Source of the DNA: Paenibacillus sp. SY21-1 | Lineage (GTDB): Bacteria > Bacillota > Bacilli > Paenibacillales > Paenibacillaceae | Direction of reading: 5' to 3' | Length of the DNA: 64,000 nt | Assembly: GCF_005222705.1 (NCBI RefSeq) | Contig: NZ_STGF01000009.1 | Coordinates: 124,001 to 188,000, forward strand | In this document: positions 9,050-17,688 of the stretch, piece after piece | How positions within the stretch are numbered: position 1 is the first letter of the stretch | How the letters are laid out: each line of letters opens with the position of its first letter | Position numbers and translations under genes: made by a program | Notes under the pieces: model-generated | The model's input: only the letters and a program-made list of their open reading frames with translations | The model's database searches: none | Told to the model about the DNA's origin: nothing

Positions 9050-9790
9050 ATGAGAGCGACAAGAGAAGAACACGTCATTCAGTTGACCTATTTGCCGGTG
9101 CTGTTCCCGGTGAACTGTTATCTTGTGGAGGAAGAGGACGGCTTAACATTGGTCGATGCGGCGTTGCCGGTCAATGCGGAAGCCATTATGCAGGCGGCTG
9201 TCCGTATCGGCAAGCCGATTACGCGCATCGCGCTGACCCATGCCCACAGCGATCATATCGGAGCGCTGGACCGGCTGAAGCATGCGCTGCCCGATGCGCG
9301 CGTGTATATTTCCGAGCGCGATGCGAGGCTGCTCGCCGGAGATGTGTCGTTAGACGACGACGAGCCGGCTACGCCGATTCGGGGAGGGGTGCCGAAGCCC
9401 GGCAAGATTGCGACAACTCCGGATGAGCTGCTTCAAGGCGGAGAACGCATAGGCTCCTTGCTGGCAATCAGCGTTCCCGGACATACGCCCGGTTCCATGG
9501 CGTTTATGGATACGCGCAGCCGCATCCTGCTTGCGGGCGACGCTTTTCAGACACGGAGCAGAACGGCCGTGTCAGGCCATCTCCAGCCTCTCTTCCCTTT
9601 CCCTGCGCTTGCAACCTGGGATAAAAACGCAAGCCTTCGCAGCGCCAAGGCCTTGTTGAAGCTTGAGCCCGCCTTGCTGGCCGCAGGGCACGGCAATATG
9701 CTCAGGCAGCCTGCCGCCGCAATGGAGCGGGCGATTGCAGCGGCCGAGCTTGCTTTTGCCGGACAAACGTCCAAAGGAGGGGGATCGTAA
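9050..9790 (+). CDS. Metallo-beta-lactamase-fold hydrolase
   Basis: Cytosolic metallohydrolase of 246 aa, substrate unknown. The binuclear metal motif HAHSDH lies near residue 64. Later ligands are seen in PGHTPGS (about 143-149), the Asp of AGDAFQ, and AAGHGN near the C-terminus. The ATG at 9050 was chosen because GAGAGG lies about 9 nt upstream and homologous sequence begins there; an in-frame TTG at 8963 would start inside the palindrome. The TetR-family gene follows after 3 nt, so the two are co-transcribed. MBL-TetR pairs of this layout are common in Bacillales, where the regulator is usually thought to control its own operon. Confidence 0.9.
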   Translation: MRATREEHVIQLTYLPVLFPVNCYLVEEEDGLTLVDAALPVNAEAIMQAAVRIGKPITRIALTHAHSDHIGALDRLKHALPDARVYISERDARLLAGDVSLDDDEPATPIRGGVPKPGKIATTPDELLQGGERIGSLLAISVPGHTPGSMAFMDTRSRILLAGDAFQTRSRTAVSGHLQPLFPFPALATWDKNASLRSAKALLKLEPALLAAGHGNMLRQPAAAMERAIAAAELAFAGQTSKGGGS

Positions 9791-9793
9791 GCG

Positions 9794-10375
9794 ATGTCTC
9801 CAAGAAAAGGCCTTGATCGAAAATCAATCGTGGAGGCGGCGGCGGAGCTGGCGGATGAAGCGGGCTTTGAAGGAATTACGCTGGCTTCGCTTGCCGCCAA
9901 GCTGGGCGTTCGTTCCCCGTCGCTATATAATCACGTAGAGGGTTTGCCGGCGCTGCGGATCGAGCTGTCGATATACGGACTGGGAAAATTGTATGAAGCC
10001 TTGCAGGAGGCGCAGGCAGGGAAAAGCGGAGAAACGGTGCTGCTTGCGCTAGCGGATGCGTACATTGCTTTTGGGAGGGCGCATCCCGGCTTGTACGAGC
10101 TGACGCTCCGTTCCCCGGACCATGGCAACGAGTCCTACGCGGCGATGGCGGACAGGCTGGTGGCGCTGCTGCTTGAGGCGCTTCGTGCATATGAGGACGA
10201 TGAGTGGCTGGCCATTCATTATGTGCGGGGACTGCGCAGCTTGCTGCACGGGTTTGTTTCTATTGAAAGACAAGGCGGGTTTGGCATGGCCCAAAAGGTC
10301 GACGACAGTGTAAGGCTTGCTTTGCTGGCTTATGTGGCGGGTCTTAGCAAGCAAAGCGAACGGGAGCGAGGGTGA
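9794..10375 (+). CDS. TetR-family regulator with WHG-type C-terminal domain
   Basis: Transcriptional repressor of 193 aa. The N-terminal helix-turn-helix is at about residues 10-55 (GITLASLAAKLGVRSPSLYNHV). The C-terminal ligand domain (about 80-185) resembles the WHG/TetR_C_33 type, with the pattern HPGLYELTLRSP and GLRSLLHGFVSIE. Its ribosome binding site, AAAGGAGGGGG, lies inside the 3' end of the MBL gene. The next gene starts 4 nt after the stop, so this operon may continue into the iron regulator. The paired palindromes at 8918-8964 are its most likely operator (inference). Confidence 0.88.
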   Translation: MSPRKGLDRKSIVEAAAELADEAGFEGITLASLAAKLGVRSPSLYNHVEGLPALRIELSIYGLGKLYEALQEAQAGKSGETVLLALADAYIAFGRAHPGLYELTLRSPDHGNESYAAMADRLVALLLEALRAYEDDEWLAIHYVRGLRSLLHGFVSIERQGGFGMAQKVDDSVRLALLAYVAGLSKQSERERG

Positions 10376-10379
10376 GGGC

Positions 10380-12029
10380 ATGAGCAGCGGCGATCACGGC
10401 ACAGACAACAGGGATACGCTTTATGCCTATCAATCCGTAGCGCGGATTATGGGGAGCGCGATTCCTCACGAGAGGCAGCTCCATACGCGCTTTGCCTGGA
10501 TGCTGGTCGGGATAACCGGGACAGGGCATGCGAGGATAGGAGACCAGACGTTCAGCTTAACCTCCGGCGGCGCTTTGCTGGGGCGTCCCGGCTCGTTTGC
10601 GCTGCGTCTGGAGCAGGGCAACGGTCCCGGCAGCGTATGGTTTATCGAGTTTGCGCCTATTGTGCTGTCCGATACGCTTGAATGGGACGCCGGCTCGCTG
10701 CCGATTCGCCATTCCGCTCTCTGCCGTCGCTCGTCGCATGCAGGAGAGCTTGCGCTTCTCGCGGAGCGTCTTTATTCGCTGATGACCATTCATCCCGAGC
10801 CCAAGCAGCGGAAGCTTACAGCCCATTCGCTGATCCAGCACATGCTTTTGTGGTGGCATGCCGAGGATCGGGATGAGCATGACGGTCAGCGCACAACCGA
10901 TGAGGCGGTGCTTGCGGCGCTCCATGAAATGGAAGGGCACTTGGCCGATTCGTTCACAAGAGAGCAGCTTGCGGCAAAAGCGGGCATCGCCAGCGCCTAT
11001 TTTTCGGTGCGCTTCAAGAAGCTGAGCGGCAGCCGACCGTCCGATTATTTGGAGAAGCTGCGCGTGCACCGCGCATCCGAGCTTCTGCTGCAGGACGGGG
11101 AGCCGCGTCCCGATCTGGGAGAGATTGCGCGCCGAACAGGGTTTCGCGACGCCTGGTATATGAGCAAGCGGTTCCGCAAAGTGCAGGGCGTCAGTCCGTC
11201 GCATTACAGGAGCGGGTTCATACCCGAGCGAATCGCATCGCTTGAGTATTCGTATACCCACCACCTGCTTGCTCTGGGCATCGTTCCTTGCGCTGCCCGC
11301 CTATGCAGCCGCAATAGAGAGGTGATCGACCCTGCCGTTCGCGAGGCGATACGCGAGCTGCCGGTTTTGACAAGTATAGAAGGAGAGAAGCGGATTCTGG
11401 AGCGCAGCCGCCCTCAGGTTATTTTGACCAGCGGCAGCGAAAGCGTGCAGAACCGTTACCGGTCGATCGCTCCGGTGCTCTACATTCCTTGGCTGACCTT
11501 AAGCTGGCGGGAGCAATTGCGCGCCATGGGCCGGCTGTTCGGCAGAGCCGCCGAGGCGGAAGCGCGCATTGATGAGCTTGAGCGGCAAGCGGAGCTCGTC
11601 AGGGTTGAGGCGTATGCGCTTGTGCCGCGCGAGCTAACAATCAGTATTTTCAAAATCGAAAATAAACGCTGCTACATATATGGAAACCGGGATTGCGGCT
11701 ACATTTTTTACGACGCGCTGGGCTATTCCCCCCATCCGGCTATCCGTGAACGGATTCGGCTGGATTCGCAGTTTCACAGCCTGGAAATTCCGATGCGCGA
11801 GCTGATCCATTATGCCGCCGATTTGAATATTGTCATTCTGGATGCGGATGCAGGCGAGCAAGGCGATTGGCTCCGATTGAACGACGAATGGAGACAGCTT
11901 GAGACGGCAGGCAGAATGCCGCTTTTGTATCTCGATTACCGGGACTGGCTGCATTACGATCCGATTCATATGGCTGCTCAATTACAGAAGGTCCAGTCTG
12001 TGTTTGAAAAAATAACCGATAGAAGTTAA
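10380..12029 (+). CDS. AraC-family regulator fused to a siderophore-binding domain (Btr-like)
   Basis: 549-aa fusion regulator. An AraC N-terminal cupin-like region (about 1-140) is followed by a double helix-turn-helix (about 175-275; TREQLAAKAGIASAYFSVRF and EIARRTGFRDAWYMSKRFRK). The C-terminal half (about 285-545) is a periplasmic-binding-protein domain of the iron-siderophore type without a signal peptide. This is the architecture of Bacillus Btr, which senses bacillibactin and activates its uptake genes. The ATG at 10380 follows the TetR stop by 4 nt, with GAGGG just upstream. The gene downstream encodes a siderophore-binding lipoprotein. Likely role: activation of that gene when ferri-siderophore enters the cell (inference from family and context). 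Confidence 0.9.
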   Translation: MSSGDHGTDNRDTLYAYQSVARIMGSAIPHERQLHTRFAWMLVGITGTGHARIGDQTFSLTSGGALLGRPGSFALRLEQGNGPGSVWFIEFAPIVLSDTLEWDAGSLPIRHSALCRRSSHAGELALLAERLYSLMTIHPEPKQRKLTAHSLIQHMLLWWHAEDRDEHDGQRTTDEAVLAALHEMEGHLADSFTREQLAAKAGIASAYFSVRFKKLSGSRPSDYLEKLRVHRASELLLQDGEPRPDLGEIARRTGFRDAWYMSKRFRKVQGVSPSHYRSGFIPERIASLEYSYTHHLLALGIVPCAARLCSRNREVIDPAVREAIRELPVLTSIEGEKRILERSRPQVILTSGSESVQNRYRSIAPVLYIPWLTLSWREQLRAMGRLFGRAAEAEARIDELERQAELVRVEAYALVPRELTISIFKIENKRCYIYGNRDCGYIFYDALGYSPHPAIRERIRLDSQFHSLEIPMRELIHYAADLNIVILDADAGEQGDWLRLNDEWRQLETAGRMPLLYLDYRDWLHYDPIHMAAQLQKVQSVFEKITDRS

Positions 12030-12096
12030 CAATATGACCAGTCGAATTTAATAATTGGTTGTAGCGGCATCGCAGTTCGCTCCTTATAATTGACAT

Positions 12097-12110
12097 TGAT
12101 AATCAGTTTC
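12097..12110 (+). promoter_or_regulatory. Candidate Fur box
   Basis: TGATAATCAGTTTC matches 12 of 14 positions of the Fur half-site core TGATAATCATTATC. It lies 29 nt before the GTG start of the siderophore-binding lipoprotein and just downstream of a -10-like TATAAT (12085-12090), so a bound Fur protein would cover the expected transcription start. This fits iron-repressed expression. A second, better match lies at 29116. Confidence 0.62.
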
Positions 12111-12138
12111 ATCAATTCAATCGTTGGAGGGAATAGAA

Positions 12139-13140
12139 GTGACACGCATCAAGACAATGACCATTATGGGTTTTCTTATTTTATTGGCAGTGGCGCTCAC
12201 GGCATGCGGCGGAAATCAGGCGGCAAGCTCGGAGGGAGCGGCAACGAACGCTCCTTCGGCGGCCCCGACTGCGACAGCGGAGCAAAAGCCGGCTGAGCGC
12301 ACGGTGAAGACGGTGAACGGAGATGTTGTCATTCCGGCGGAGCCTCAGCGTATTGTAGCGACCTATTACGCGGGAGAACTGTCGGCGTTAGGCATAAAGC
12401 CGGTGGGAACAGTCAAACGACTGCTTGGCGAGCTGAATCCGAATTTGGCTTCATATCTGGAGGGAGTTGCCGAGATTGGCGATTTTCCGCCCAACCTGGA
12501 GGCGATTGCTGCACTTAATCCGGATTTGATTATTGCAACGGATTTTGATTCGATCGAATATGCGGACTACGCGAAAATAGCGCCGACCATCGTTGTCCCC
12601 TGGACGGATGAGAATGTATTCGAGCGTCTTCAGACGCTTGGGGCTATTTTTGGCAAGGAAGCGGAAGCGGCTGCGTTTATCGAGCAAAGCGAGGCCCGTG
12701 CGGAGCAAGCGAGGGAAGCGGTGAAAGGGCATATCGGAGAGGACGAGACGGTTGCCGTATTCAAGGTCAGCGGCAAGGCGCTTCGCATTCACGGAGGAAG
12801 GGATATCGGCCATGCCCTTTACAACGGTCTGAAGCTGACCCCGCCTGAAAGCATCAAGGAGCAAATGGAGCAGAACCCTACCTTCAACAGCACCCAGGAT
12901 ATTTCGCTGGAGGATTTGCCTACGTATGCAGCGGATCGGATTTTTCTGGTAGTGCCTGGCGATGATGCGGATTCGGCGGCTTATTTCAAGGAGCTGGAAT
13001 CTTTGGCGATCTGGAAAGAGCTTGATGCCGTCAAAAACAACAAAGTCTACAAGGTTCCGTCCGACGTCTGGTTTACGTACGATCCGATTTCCATTAACGT
13101 GACGCTGGATGAAGCGGTCAAGCTGCTCACGGCGAAGTAG
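12139..13140 (+). CDS. Iron-siderophore ABC transporter substrate-binding lipoprotein
   Basis: Surface lipoprotein of 333 aa that captures ferri-siderophore. The signal peptide ends in a lipobox (VALTACGG, Cys about residue 23), followed by an Ala/Ser/Thr-rich linker and a FecB/FhuD-type binding domain (about 55-330; motif [20 protein letters not shown]). The GTG at 12139 was chosen because GGAGGGA lies 6 nt upstream; an in-frame TTG at 12124 precedes that site. No permease or ATPase genes are adjacent, so it must share a transporter encoded elsewhere. A Fur-like box precedes it, the Btr-like regulator lies upstream and a flavin reductase follows. Confidence 0.9.
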   Translation: MTRIKTMTIMGFLILLAVALTACGGNQAASSEGAATNAPSAAPTATAEQKPAERTVKTVNGDVVIPAEPQRIVATYYAGELSALGIKPVGTVKRLLGELNPNLASYLEGVAEIGDFPPNLEAIAALNPDLIIATDFDSIEYADYAKIAPTIVVPWTDENVFERLQTLGAIFGKEAEAAAFIEQSEARAEQAREAVKGHIGEDETVAVFKVSGKALRIHGGRDIGHALYNGLKLTPPESIKEQMEQNPTFNSTQDISLEDLPTYAADRIFLVVPGDDADSAAYFKELESLAIWKELDAVKNNKVYKVPSDVWFTYDPISINVTLDEAVKLLTAK

Positions 13141-13211
13141 CGGCCGGCAATGGGAGGGCGTTCCCACGCTCCACTGGAGCGCAATATCAGGAGATGCGGG
13201 AGGAAAACGAG

Positions 13212-14261
13212 ATGAGTGCAGAACTGGAGCTATTTGATGTAACCATTATCGGCGGCGGCCCCGCCGGATTGTATGCGGCATTTTACAGCGGGATGCGGGA
13301 TATGAGAACCAAGCTGATCGAGGCGAAGGAGGAGCTTGGCGGAAGGATGCTGATATACCCGGAAAAAATGATATGGGATGTAGGCGGCGTTACGCCAATC
13401 CGTTGCGACCAGTTGATTCGGCAGCTGATTGAGCAGGCGCGGACCTTTGATCCGGTCATTGTGCTCGGTCAGCAAATTGCAGGCATGGAGCGGCTGCCCG
13501 ACGGCACGATGCTTGTAACCTCAAGCACCGGAGAGCGCCATCACACCCGCACGTTAATCCTTGCGCTCGGCTACGGCGTGTCGAAAATTGCCAGGCTGGA
13601 GCTTGAAGGCGCCGACCGCTTCGAAGTGACGAATCTGCATTATACGGTAACGGACCTGGAGAGCTTTCGCGGCAAAAACGTGCTGTTGTCCGGCGGGGGA
13701 GACACGGCGCTGGATTGGGCGATGGAGCTTGAGCCGATTGCGGCCAGCGTAACCGTTGTCCATCGGCGCGAGCGTTTTGGCGGGCATGAAAAAAATGTGA
13801 GATACGTGATGGAAGACTCGTCTATTGCGGTGCATACGCCTTACATCATTGACCAGCTTCATGCTGAAGGAGATGCAATCGGAGCGGTGACGATTGCCCG
13901 TGTCGATGGGCAGGGAGCAAAGACAGCGGATACGCGGCGGCTTGAAGTAGATGCCGTCATCGTCAATCATGGGCAACCGAGCGATTTTGGAGCGATTGCA
14001 GGATGGGGGATGGAGATGAGCGATTGGAGCATTCCGGTGAATGAACGAATGTCCAGCAGCTTGCCGGGCATTTTCGTGGCGGGGGACACAGCGGATTATC
14101 CGACCAAGCTGCGGCTGATCGCCGGAGCCTTCAATGATGCGGCGCTGGCCGTCAATGGAGCCAAGCTTTATCTGGAGCCGCAAGCGGCAGGCATGGCGTA
14201 CGTATCCTCGCATAATGCGAGATTTAATGACAAAAACAAGGCGTTGAAGCAGTCAAAATAG
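13212..14261 (+). CDS. Ferredoxin/flavodoxin-NADP+ reductase (YumC/TrxR-like)
   Basis: FAD- and NADPH-binding flavoprotein of 349 aa, shaped like thioredoxin reductase but lacking its CxxC dithiol. The FAD site [14 protein letters not shown] is at the N-terminus, the NADPH site [11 protein letters not shown] is near residue 155, and the C-terminal FAD motif is [12 protein letters not shown]. The ATG at 13212 has GGGAGG 8 nt upstream. Given its place 71 nt after a siderophore-binding lipoprotein, electron supply for reductive iron release is a reasonable inference; general ferredoxin reduction is the family role. A hairpin at 14362-14403 ends the transcript. Confidence 0.88.
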   Translation: MSAELELFDVTIIGGGPAGLYAAFYSGMRDMRTKLIEAKEELGGRMLIYPEKMIWDVGGVTPIRCDQLIRQLIEQARTFDPVIVLGQQIAGMERLPDGTMLVTSSTGERHHTRTLILALGYGVSKIARLELEGADRFEVTNLHYTVTDLESFRGKNVLLSGGGDTALDWAMELEPIAASVTVVHRRERFGGHEKNVRYVMEDSSIAVHTPYIIDQLHAEGDAIGAVTIARVDGQGAKTADTRRLEVDAVIVNHGQPSDFGAIAGWGMEMSDWSIPVNERMSSSLPGIFVAGDTADYPTKLRLIAGAFNDAALAVNGAKLYLEPQAAGMAYVSSHNARFNDKNKALKQSK

Positions 14262-14361
14262 CGGAAGCCTTATATAGATCCGCAGGCTGCGCATGCATGC
14301 TCAACGTCGTGCAGGTACGGAGCAGATCTGCTGCGATAGCTATACTCACGCTTCAAACATT

Positions 14362-14403
14362 AAGGGCCACTGCCTCCATCTTATCGTGGAAGCAGTGGCC
14401 CTT
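14362..14403. terminator. Hairpin between convergent genes, probable bidirectional terminator
   Basis: A 12-bp stem (AAGGGCCACTGC with its complement) closes an 18-nt loop that contains a further 4-bp pairing. It sits midway between the ends of the flavoprotein gene and the ROK kinase gene. T-tracts are weak on both sides. Confidence 0.65.
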
Positions 14404-14443
14404 GCGTATGGCAGTCCGTCAAGCCGGCTGCTTATTCTACCAA

Positions 14444-15340
14444 TTAGTATTCGACTTGAACTAGCGCGGCAGCGCCGATCAATCCCGCATCCTGCTGCAG
14501 AGCGGCCGGAACGATTGCCGTTTCGCGTCCGGAAGGATTAAGGGCATGCTCCGCTACGTAAGCCCGAATCGGGCCGAACAATTGCTCGCCTACTTGAGAA
14601 ACCCCGCCGCCGATAACGATTTTGCTCGGATCAAGCAGGTTGATAAGCGACACGCAGCCCATGCTGATCGAGCCTACGACACGGCTGATCAATTCGGACA
14701 TTTGCGGGTCGCCTTGCGCAGCCAGCTCGAACGCTTCCTTCGAAGATACGTCTCTGCCCAGCAGCTCGGTAGCCTGGCGCGTGATCGCGGTGCCGGATGC
14801 GACGAGCTCCCAAGGCGTGCCGTTCTGATCGACCAGCATGAAGCCGGCATCGCCCGCATTGCCCGTCGATCCGGTAATCAGCTTGCCATGCAGGAAGATG
14901 CCCGCCCCGATGCCGGTACTGATCGTAATAAAGATAAAATGTTCGGAATCCCTGGCGGCCCCGAGCCATTTCTCCGCAAGCGCGGCTGCTGTCGCGTCGT
15001 TCTCCATCTTAACCGGCAGACCCAGCAGTCCTTCAAGCTCACCCGCCACAGGGAAGCCCCACCAGCTGCGCAGGTTCGGCGGGCATGTAAGCTCGCCTTT
15101 GCGCGTATCAAGCGGTCCGGGCGCGCCTACGCCGATTCCTTTGATCGTATTAGAGTCAAGCGAAAGGCTGTTCGTGCTCGCCAGCTCCCGCACTGCGTCT
15201 GCGATTCTTGCCGTCATTTCCGCCGGGGATACGGTCAAATCCGTTTTTAGCGTTCCCTTTGCGAGCACCTCGCCTTGAGCATTTACGAAGCCGTAAGCGA
15301 TCTTGGTTCCGCCGATGTCGATTCCTATTGCTATACTCAC
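14444..15340 (-). CDS. ROK-family sugar kinase (glucokinase-like), zinc motif absent
   Basis: 298-aa sugar kinase of the ROK family. The N-terminal phosphate loop IGIDIGGTKIAYG, the catalytic region ENDATAAALAE (about residue 105) and TGIGAGIF are clear. ROK proteins normally carry a GH...CxCGxxGCxE zinc site. Here His is replaced by Phe (AGFMLVDQNGTPWELVASG) and the whole cysteine stretch is missing, a deletion of about 8-10 residues. The GTG at 15340 has GGAGGG 7 nt upstream. It is not in an operon with transport genes. The substrate (glucose or another hexose) cannot be fixed from sequence alone. Confidence 0.85.
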   Translation of the reverse strand: MSIAIGIDIGGTKIAYGFVNAQGEVLAKGTLKTDLTVSPAEMTARIADAVRELASTNSLSLDSNTIKGIGVGAPGPLDTRKGELTCPPNLRSWWGFPVAGELEGLLGLPVKMENDATAAALAEKWLGAARDSEHFIFITISTGIGAGIFLHGKLITGSTGNAGDAGFMLVDQNGTPWELVASGTAITRQATELLGRDVSSKEAFELAAQGDPQMSELISRVVGSISMGCVSLINLLDPSKIVIGGGVSQVGEQLFGPIRAYVAEHALNPSGRETAIVPAALQQDAGLIGAAALVQVEY

Positions 15341-15519
15341 TATTGTGCCCTCCAACTCATCATTAAAAAAGGTAAACAACTCTCGTTAAAAGTCTACCAT
15401 ATTCCCAAATAACATGATACAATCCTCTGCAATGAGACGCCGAAGGATAGCCTCTTGCGCCCGCAAGGGGCTATTCGGCCGTACCGCAAAATTCAATCAG
15501 AAGAAGGTATCGAAAAGCG

Positions 15520-16779
15520 ATGGAGCCAGAGCAGCGGAACGTTTCGCCGATGATGAAGCTGGGTTTGCCGATGACCGCGGATGTGTGGAGAAATGTTCGT
15601 ATCGATTTAGGCGCGACCAGCCTATTCAGTTTGTTCAATGTTGTTATTAATCAATTTTATGTAGCCTTCGCGATCCAGCAGGGAGCCAGCCATCTCCAAG
15701 TCGGTCTGCTGTCTGCCGCTCCCGCGGTCGGCCTGCTGTTTTCACCGATATGGGCGGGCATGATTCAGCGGGCGGGCAATCCTCGTCCCTTCTTTATGAT
15801 TCCGAATTTTATCGGGAGAGCGCTTCTGATTTTACCAGCCTTATTTCAGGACCCCGCTGTCTACGTCGTCGCTGTCGTCCTTTTTCAGCTGCTGATGGGC
15901 ATTCAGGCGCCTGCTTATGCAGCGGTTGTATCCCGAATCTATCCGTCCGATCTGCGGGGCAGAATCATGGGCTATGTACGGGTAGCGATGGGGCTTCTGA
16001 TGATTCCGCTCGCTTACATGGTCGGAAGCTGGTCCGATGCAGCGGGGCCTTCCGGGCCGCTTATTGCCGCGGCGGTGGCTGGCGTCCTGTCCATCGGCTT
16101 GTTTAATGCGATTCGTATTCCGAATGCGAACGTACCGGAGCAAGCGGTTAAGCAGCAGCCCCGAGTCAAGCGTTTTCCGCTGCAAGATCAATGGGACCTG
16201 CTGCGGGGCAACAAGGTGCTCGCGATCTTTATGGGGGCAACGACGCTCAGCGGCTTTGGCAATATGCTGGCCAGCCCGCTTTATCAGCTTATTCAGGTCG
16301 ACGTGCTGGCTTTGTCTAATGTGCAGATCGGATTGGCCCGCGTCGCTTATTTTACAGCGCTGCTGCTTACCTTTCTGCTTGCGGGCTGGATGATCGACCG
16401 GTTCGATATTAAGTACACCTTGCTTGCGGGTGTTGCCGCCTATGCGATTGTTCCCTTGCTGTACGGCATTTGGGGAACCTATGCAGCGGTTGTAGCCGGA
16501 AACGCCATTCAAGGCATCGGCGAAGCGATTTGGGATATCGGCATTCTTGCTTTTGTCATGCGGCTTGCCCCAGGGCGCGAGGCGACCGTTTTTGGCCTGC
16601 ATCTGATGCTGTTCGGCATTCGCGGCACAATTGGCCCCATGCTGAGCACAAGCCTGTCGGACCATGTGCCTTTGATGAACTTGCTTGTGCTGGCGTCCGT
16701 ATGCGGCTGGCTTGGCACGCTGCTGTTCCTGTCCGGCAACTGGAGGCTGTCGCTGTTCAAACGAAAGGGCGCCATCTGA
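15520..16779 (+). CDS. MFS transporter
   Basis: Integral membrane protein of 419 aa with about 12 hydrophobic segments. It has an MFS loop between segments 2 and 3 (AGMIQRAGNPRP) and a second-half signature (AGWMIDRFDIKYTLL). The first half contains YPSDLRGRIMGYVRVAMG, typical of drug/sugar MFS members with an unassigned substrate. AGAAGG lies about 11 nt before the ATG. It stands alone after the divergent ROK gene and is followed by the repeat and IS remnant patch. Confidence 0.85.
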   Translation: MEPEQRNVSPMMKLGLPMTADVWRNVRIDLGATSLFSLFNVVINQFYVAFAIQQGASHLQVGLLSAAPAVGLLFSPIWAGMIQRAGNPRPFFMIPNFIGRALLILPALFQDPAVYVVAVVLFQLLMGIQAPAYAAVVSRIYPSDLRGRIMGYVRVAMGLLMIPLAYMVGSWSDAAGPSGPLIAAAVAGVLSIGLFNAIRIPNANVPEQAVKQQPRVKRFPLQDQWDLLRGNKVLAIFMGATTLSGFGNMLASPLYQLIQVDVLALSNVQIGLARVAYFTALLLTFLLAGWMIDRFDIKYTLLAGVAAYAIVPLLYGIWGTYAAVVAGNAIQGIGEAIWDIGILAFVMRLAPGREATVFGLHLMLFGIRGTIGPMLSTSLSDHVPLMNLLVLASVCGWLGTLLFLSGNWRLSLFKRKGAI

Positions 16780-16987
16780 CGCTTCTTGGCGTTTATACCC
16801 CGTTCACGGACAGATTTGAGCGGAAATGAATAGGGCAGCGCCGAAAAAGGGCGGCACTAGGCGAAGAGATGTCTTGGCTTGTACCCCTATGGTAGCCACC
16901 TTTATAAAGTGTTCTAAAGACATAAGCTGCTATGAAATGGCTCCTGATGTTATCGGGGGTCATTTTTTATGCTCATTTTTAACGTTA
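16780..16987 (+). other. Gap after MFS gene with IS-end-like sequence and hairpin
   Basis: No convincing gene except the weak frame opening at 16826. About 16875-16905 (TTGTACCCCTATGGTAGCCA and following) resembles the left ends of some IS3-type elements; this is an impression from memory, not a search. CCTGAT-GTT-ATCGGG near 16945 followed by a T6 run near 16963 could terminate transcription from the MFS gene. The 51-bp repeats begin at 16988. Confidence 0.35.
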
Positions 16988-17596
16988 GTTAGAAAAGTGA
17001 ATGTAGCGCGTCTTTTAGAGCTTTCGGGAGATGAGTTGGTAAGAAAAGTGAATGTAGCGCGTCTTTTAGAGCTCTCGGGAGATGAGTTGGTAAGAAAAGT
17101 GAATGTAGCGCGTCTTTTGAAGCTTTCAGGAGACGAGTTGGTAAGAAAAGTGAATGTAGCGCGTCTTTTAGAGCTCTCGGGAGAAGAATTAGTTAGAAAA
17201 GTGAATGTAGCGCGTCTTTTAGAGCTCTCGGGAGAAGAATTAGTTAGAAAAGTGAATGTAGCGCGTCTTTTAGAGCTCTCGGGAGACGAGTTGGTAAGAA
17301 AAGTGAATGTAGCGCGTCTTTTAGAGCTCTCGGGAGACGAGTTGGTAAGAAAAGTGAATGTAGCGCGTCTTTTAGAGCTCTCGGGAGACGAGTTGGTAAG
17401 AAAAGTGAATGTAGCGCACCTTTTTGAGCTCTCGGGAGAAGAATTAGTTAGAAAAGTGAATGTAGCGCGTCTTTTAGAGCTCTCGGGAGAAGAGTTGGTA
17501 AGAAAAGTGAATGTAGCGCGTCTTTTGAAGCTTTCAGGAGAAGAATTGGTTAAAAAAAGTGAATGTAGCGCGTCTTTTAGAGCTTTCGGGAGATGA
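16826..17596 (+). CDS. Possible repeat protein of unknown function (17-residue repeats), frameshifted
   Basis: An open frame of 256 aa whose first 54 residues are unremarkable. The remainder is eleven-plus copies of a 17-residue repeat (consensus VRKVNVARLLELSGDEL). An extra A in the lysine codons near 17552-17558 shifts the frame in copy 12, so the last copies are read out of frame. The ribosome binding site before ATG 16826 is poor. In favour of translation: the differences between copies fall mainly on third codon positions and are mostly synonymous or Asp/Glu swaps. Against: no domain is recognised, no good start signal is seen, and the start of the frame crosses IS-like sequence. It may be a decayed gene or a purely DNA-level repeat. 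Confidence 0.3.
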   Translation: MNRAAPKKGGTRRRDVLACTPMVATFIKCSKDISCYEMAPDVIGGHFLCSFLTLVRKVNVARLLELSGDELVRKVNVARLLELSGDELVRKVNVARLLKLSGDELVRKVNVARLLELSGEELVRKVNVARLLELSGEELVRKVNVARLLELSGDELVRKVNVARLLELSGDELVRKVNVARLLELSGDELVRKVNVAHLFELSGEELVRKVNVARLLELSGEELVRKVNVARLLKLSGEELVKKSECSASFRAFGR

Positions 17597-17633
17597 GTTG
17601 GTAAAAAAAGTGAATGTAGCGCGTCTTTTAGAG
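16988..17633. repeat. Tandem array, 13 copies of a 51-bp unit
   Basis: Unit start points (the GTG of each copy) fall at 16997, 17048, 17099, 17150, 17201, 17252, 17303, 17354, 17405, 17456, 17507, 17559 and 17610. The period is therefore 51 bp except for one 52-bp step caused by an extra A. The core AGTGAATGTAGCGC is invariant in all copies. Variation is confined to about a dozen positions, mostly third bases in the frame read from 16826. Two variants are shared by whole copies (GAC-GAG-TTG versus GAA-GAA-TTA), which suggests copy duplication by slippage or unequal exchange. The last copy is cut short where IS256-like sequence begins. There are no spacers, so it is not a CRISPR array. Confidence 0.97.
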
Positions 17634-17688
17634 GTCAAGTCCAAATTTATAAGTAAATACCCATCGCGATGTCCGTGGTTATTTTGTA

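Noticed and set aside
14546-15250. 234-codon plus-strand frame
   Set aside because: Antisense shadow of the ROK kinase; no ribosome site and no domain.
16988-17633. The 51-bp array as a CRISPR locus
   Set aside because: Units are contiguous with no unique spacers, no cas genes are nearby, and the unit length is far above CRISPR repeat lengths.
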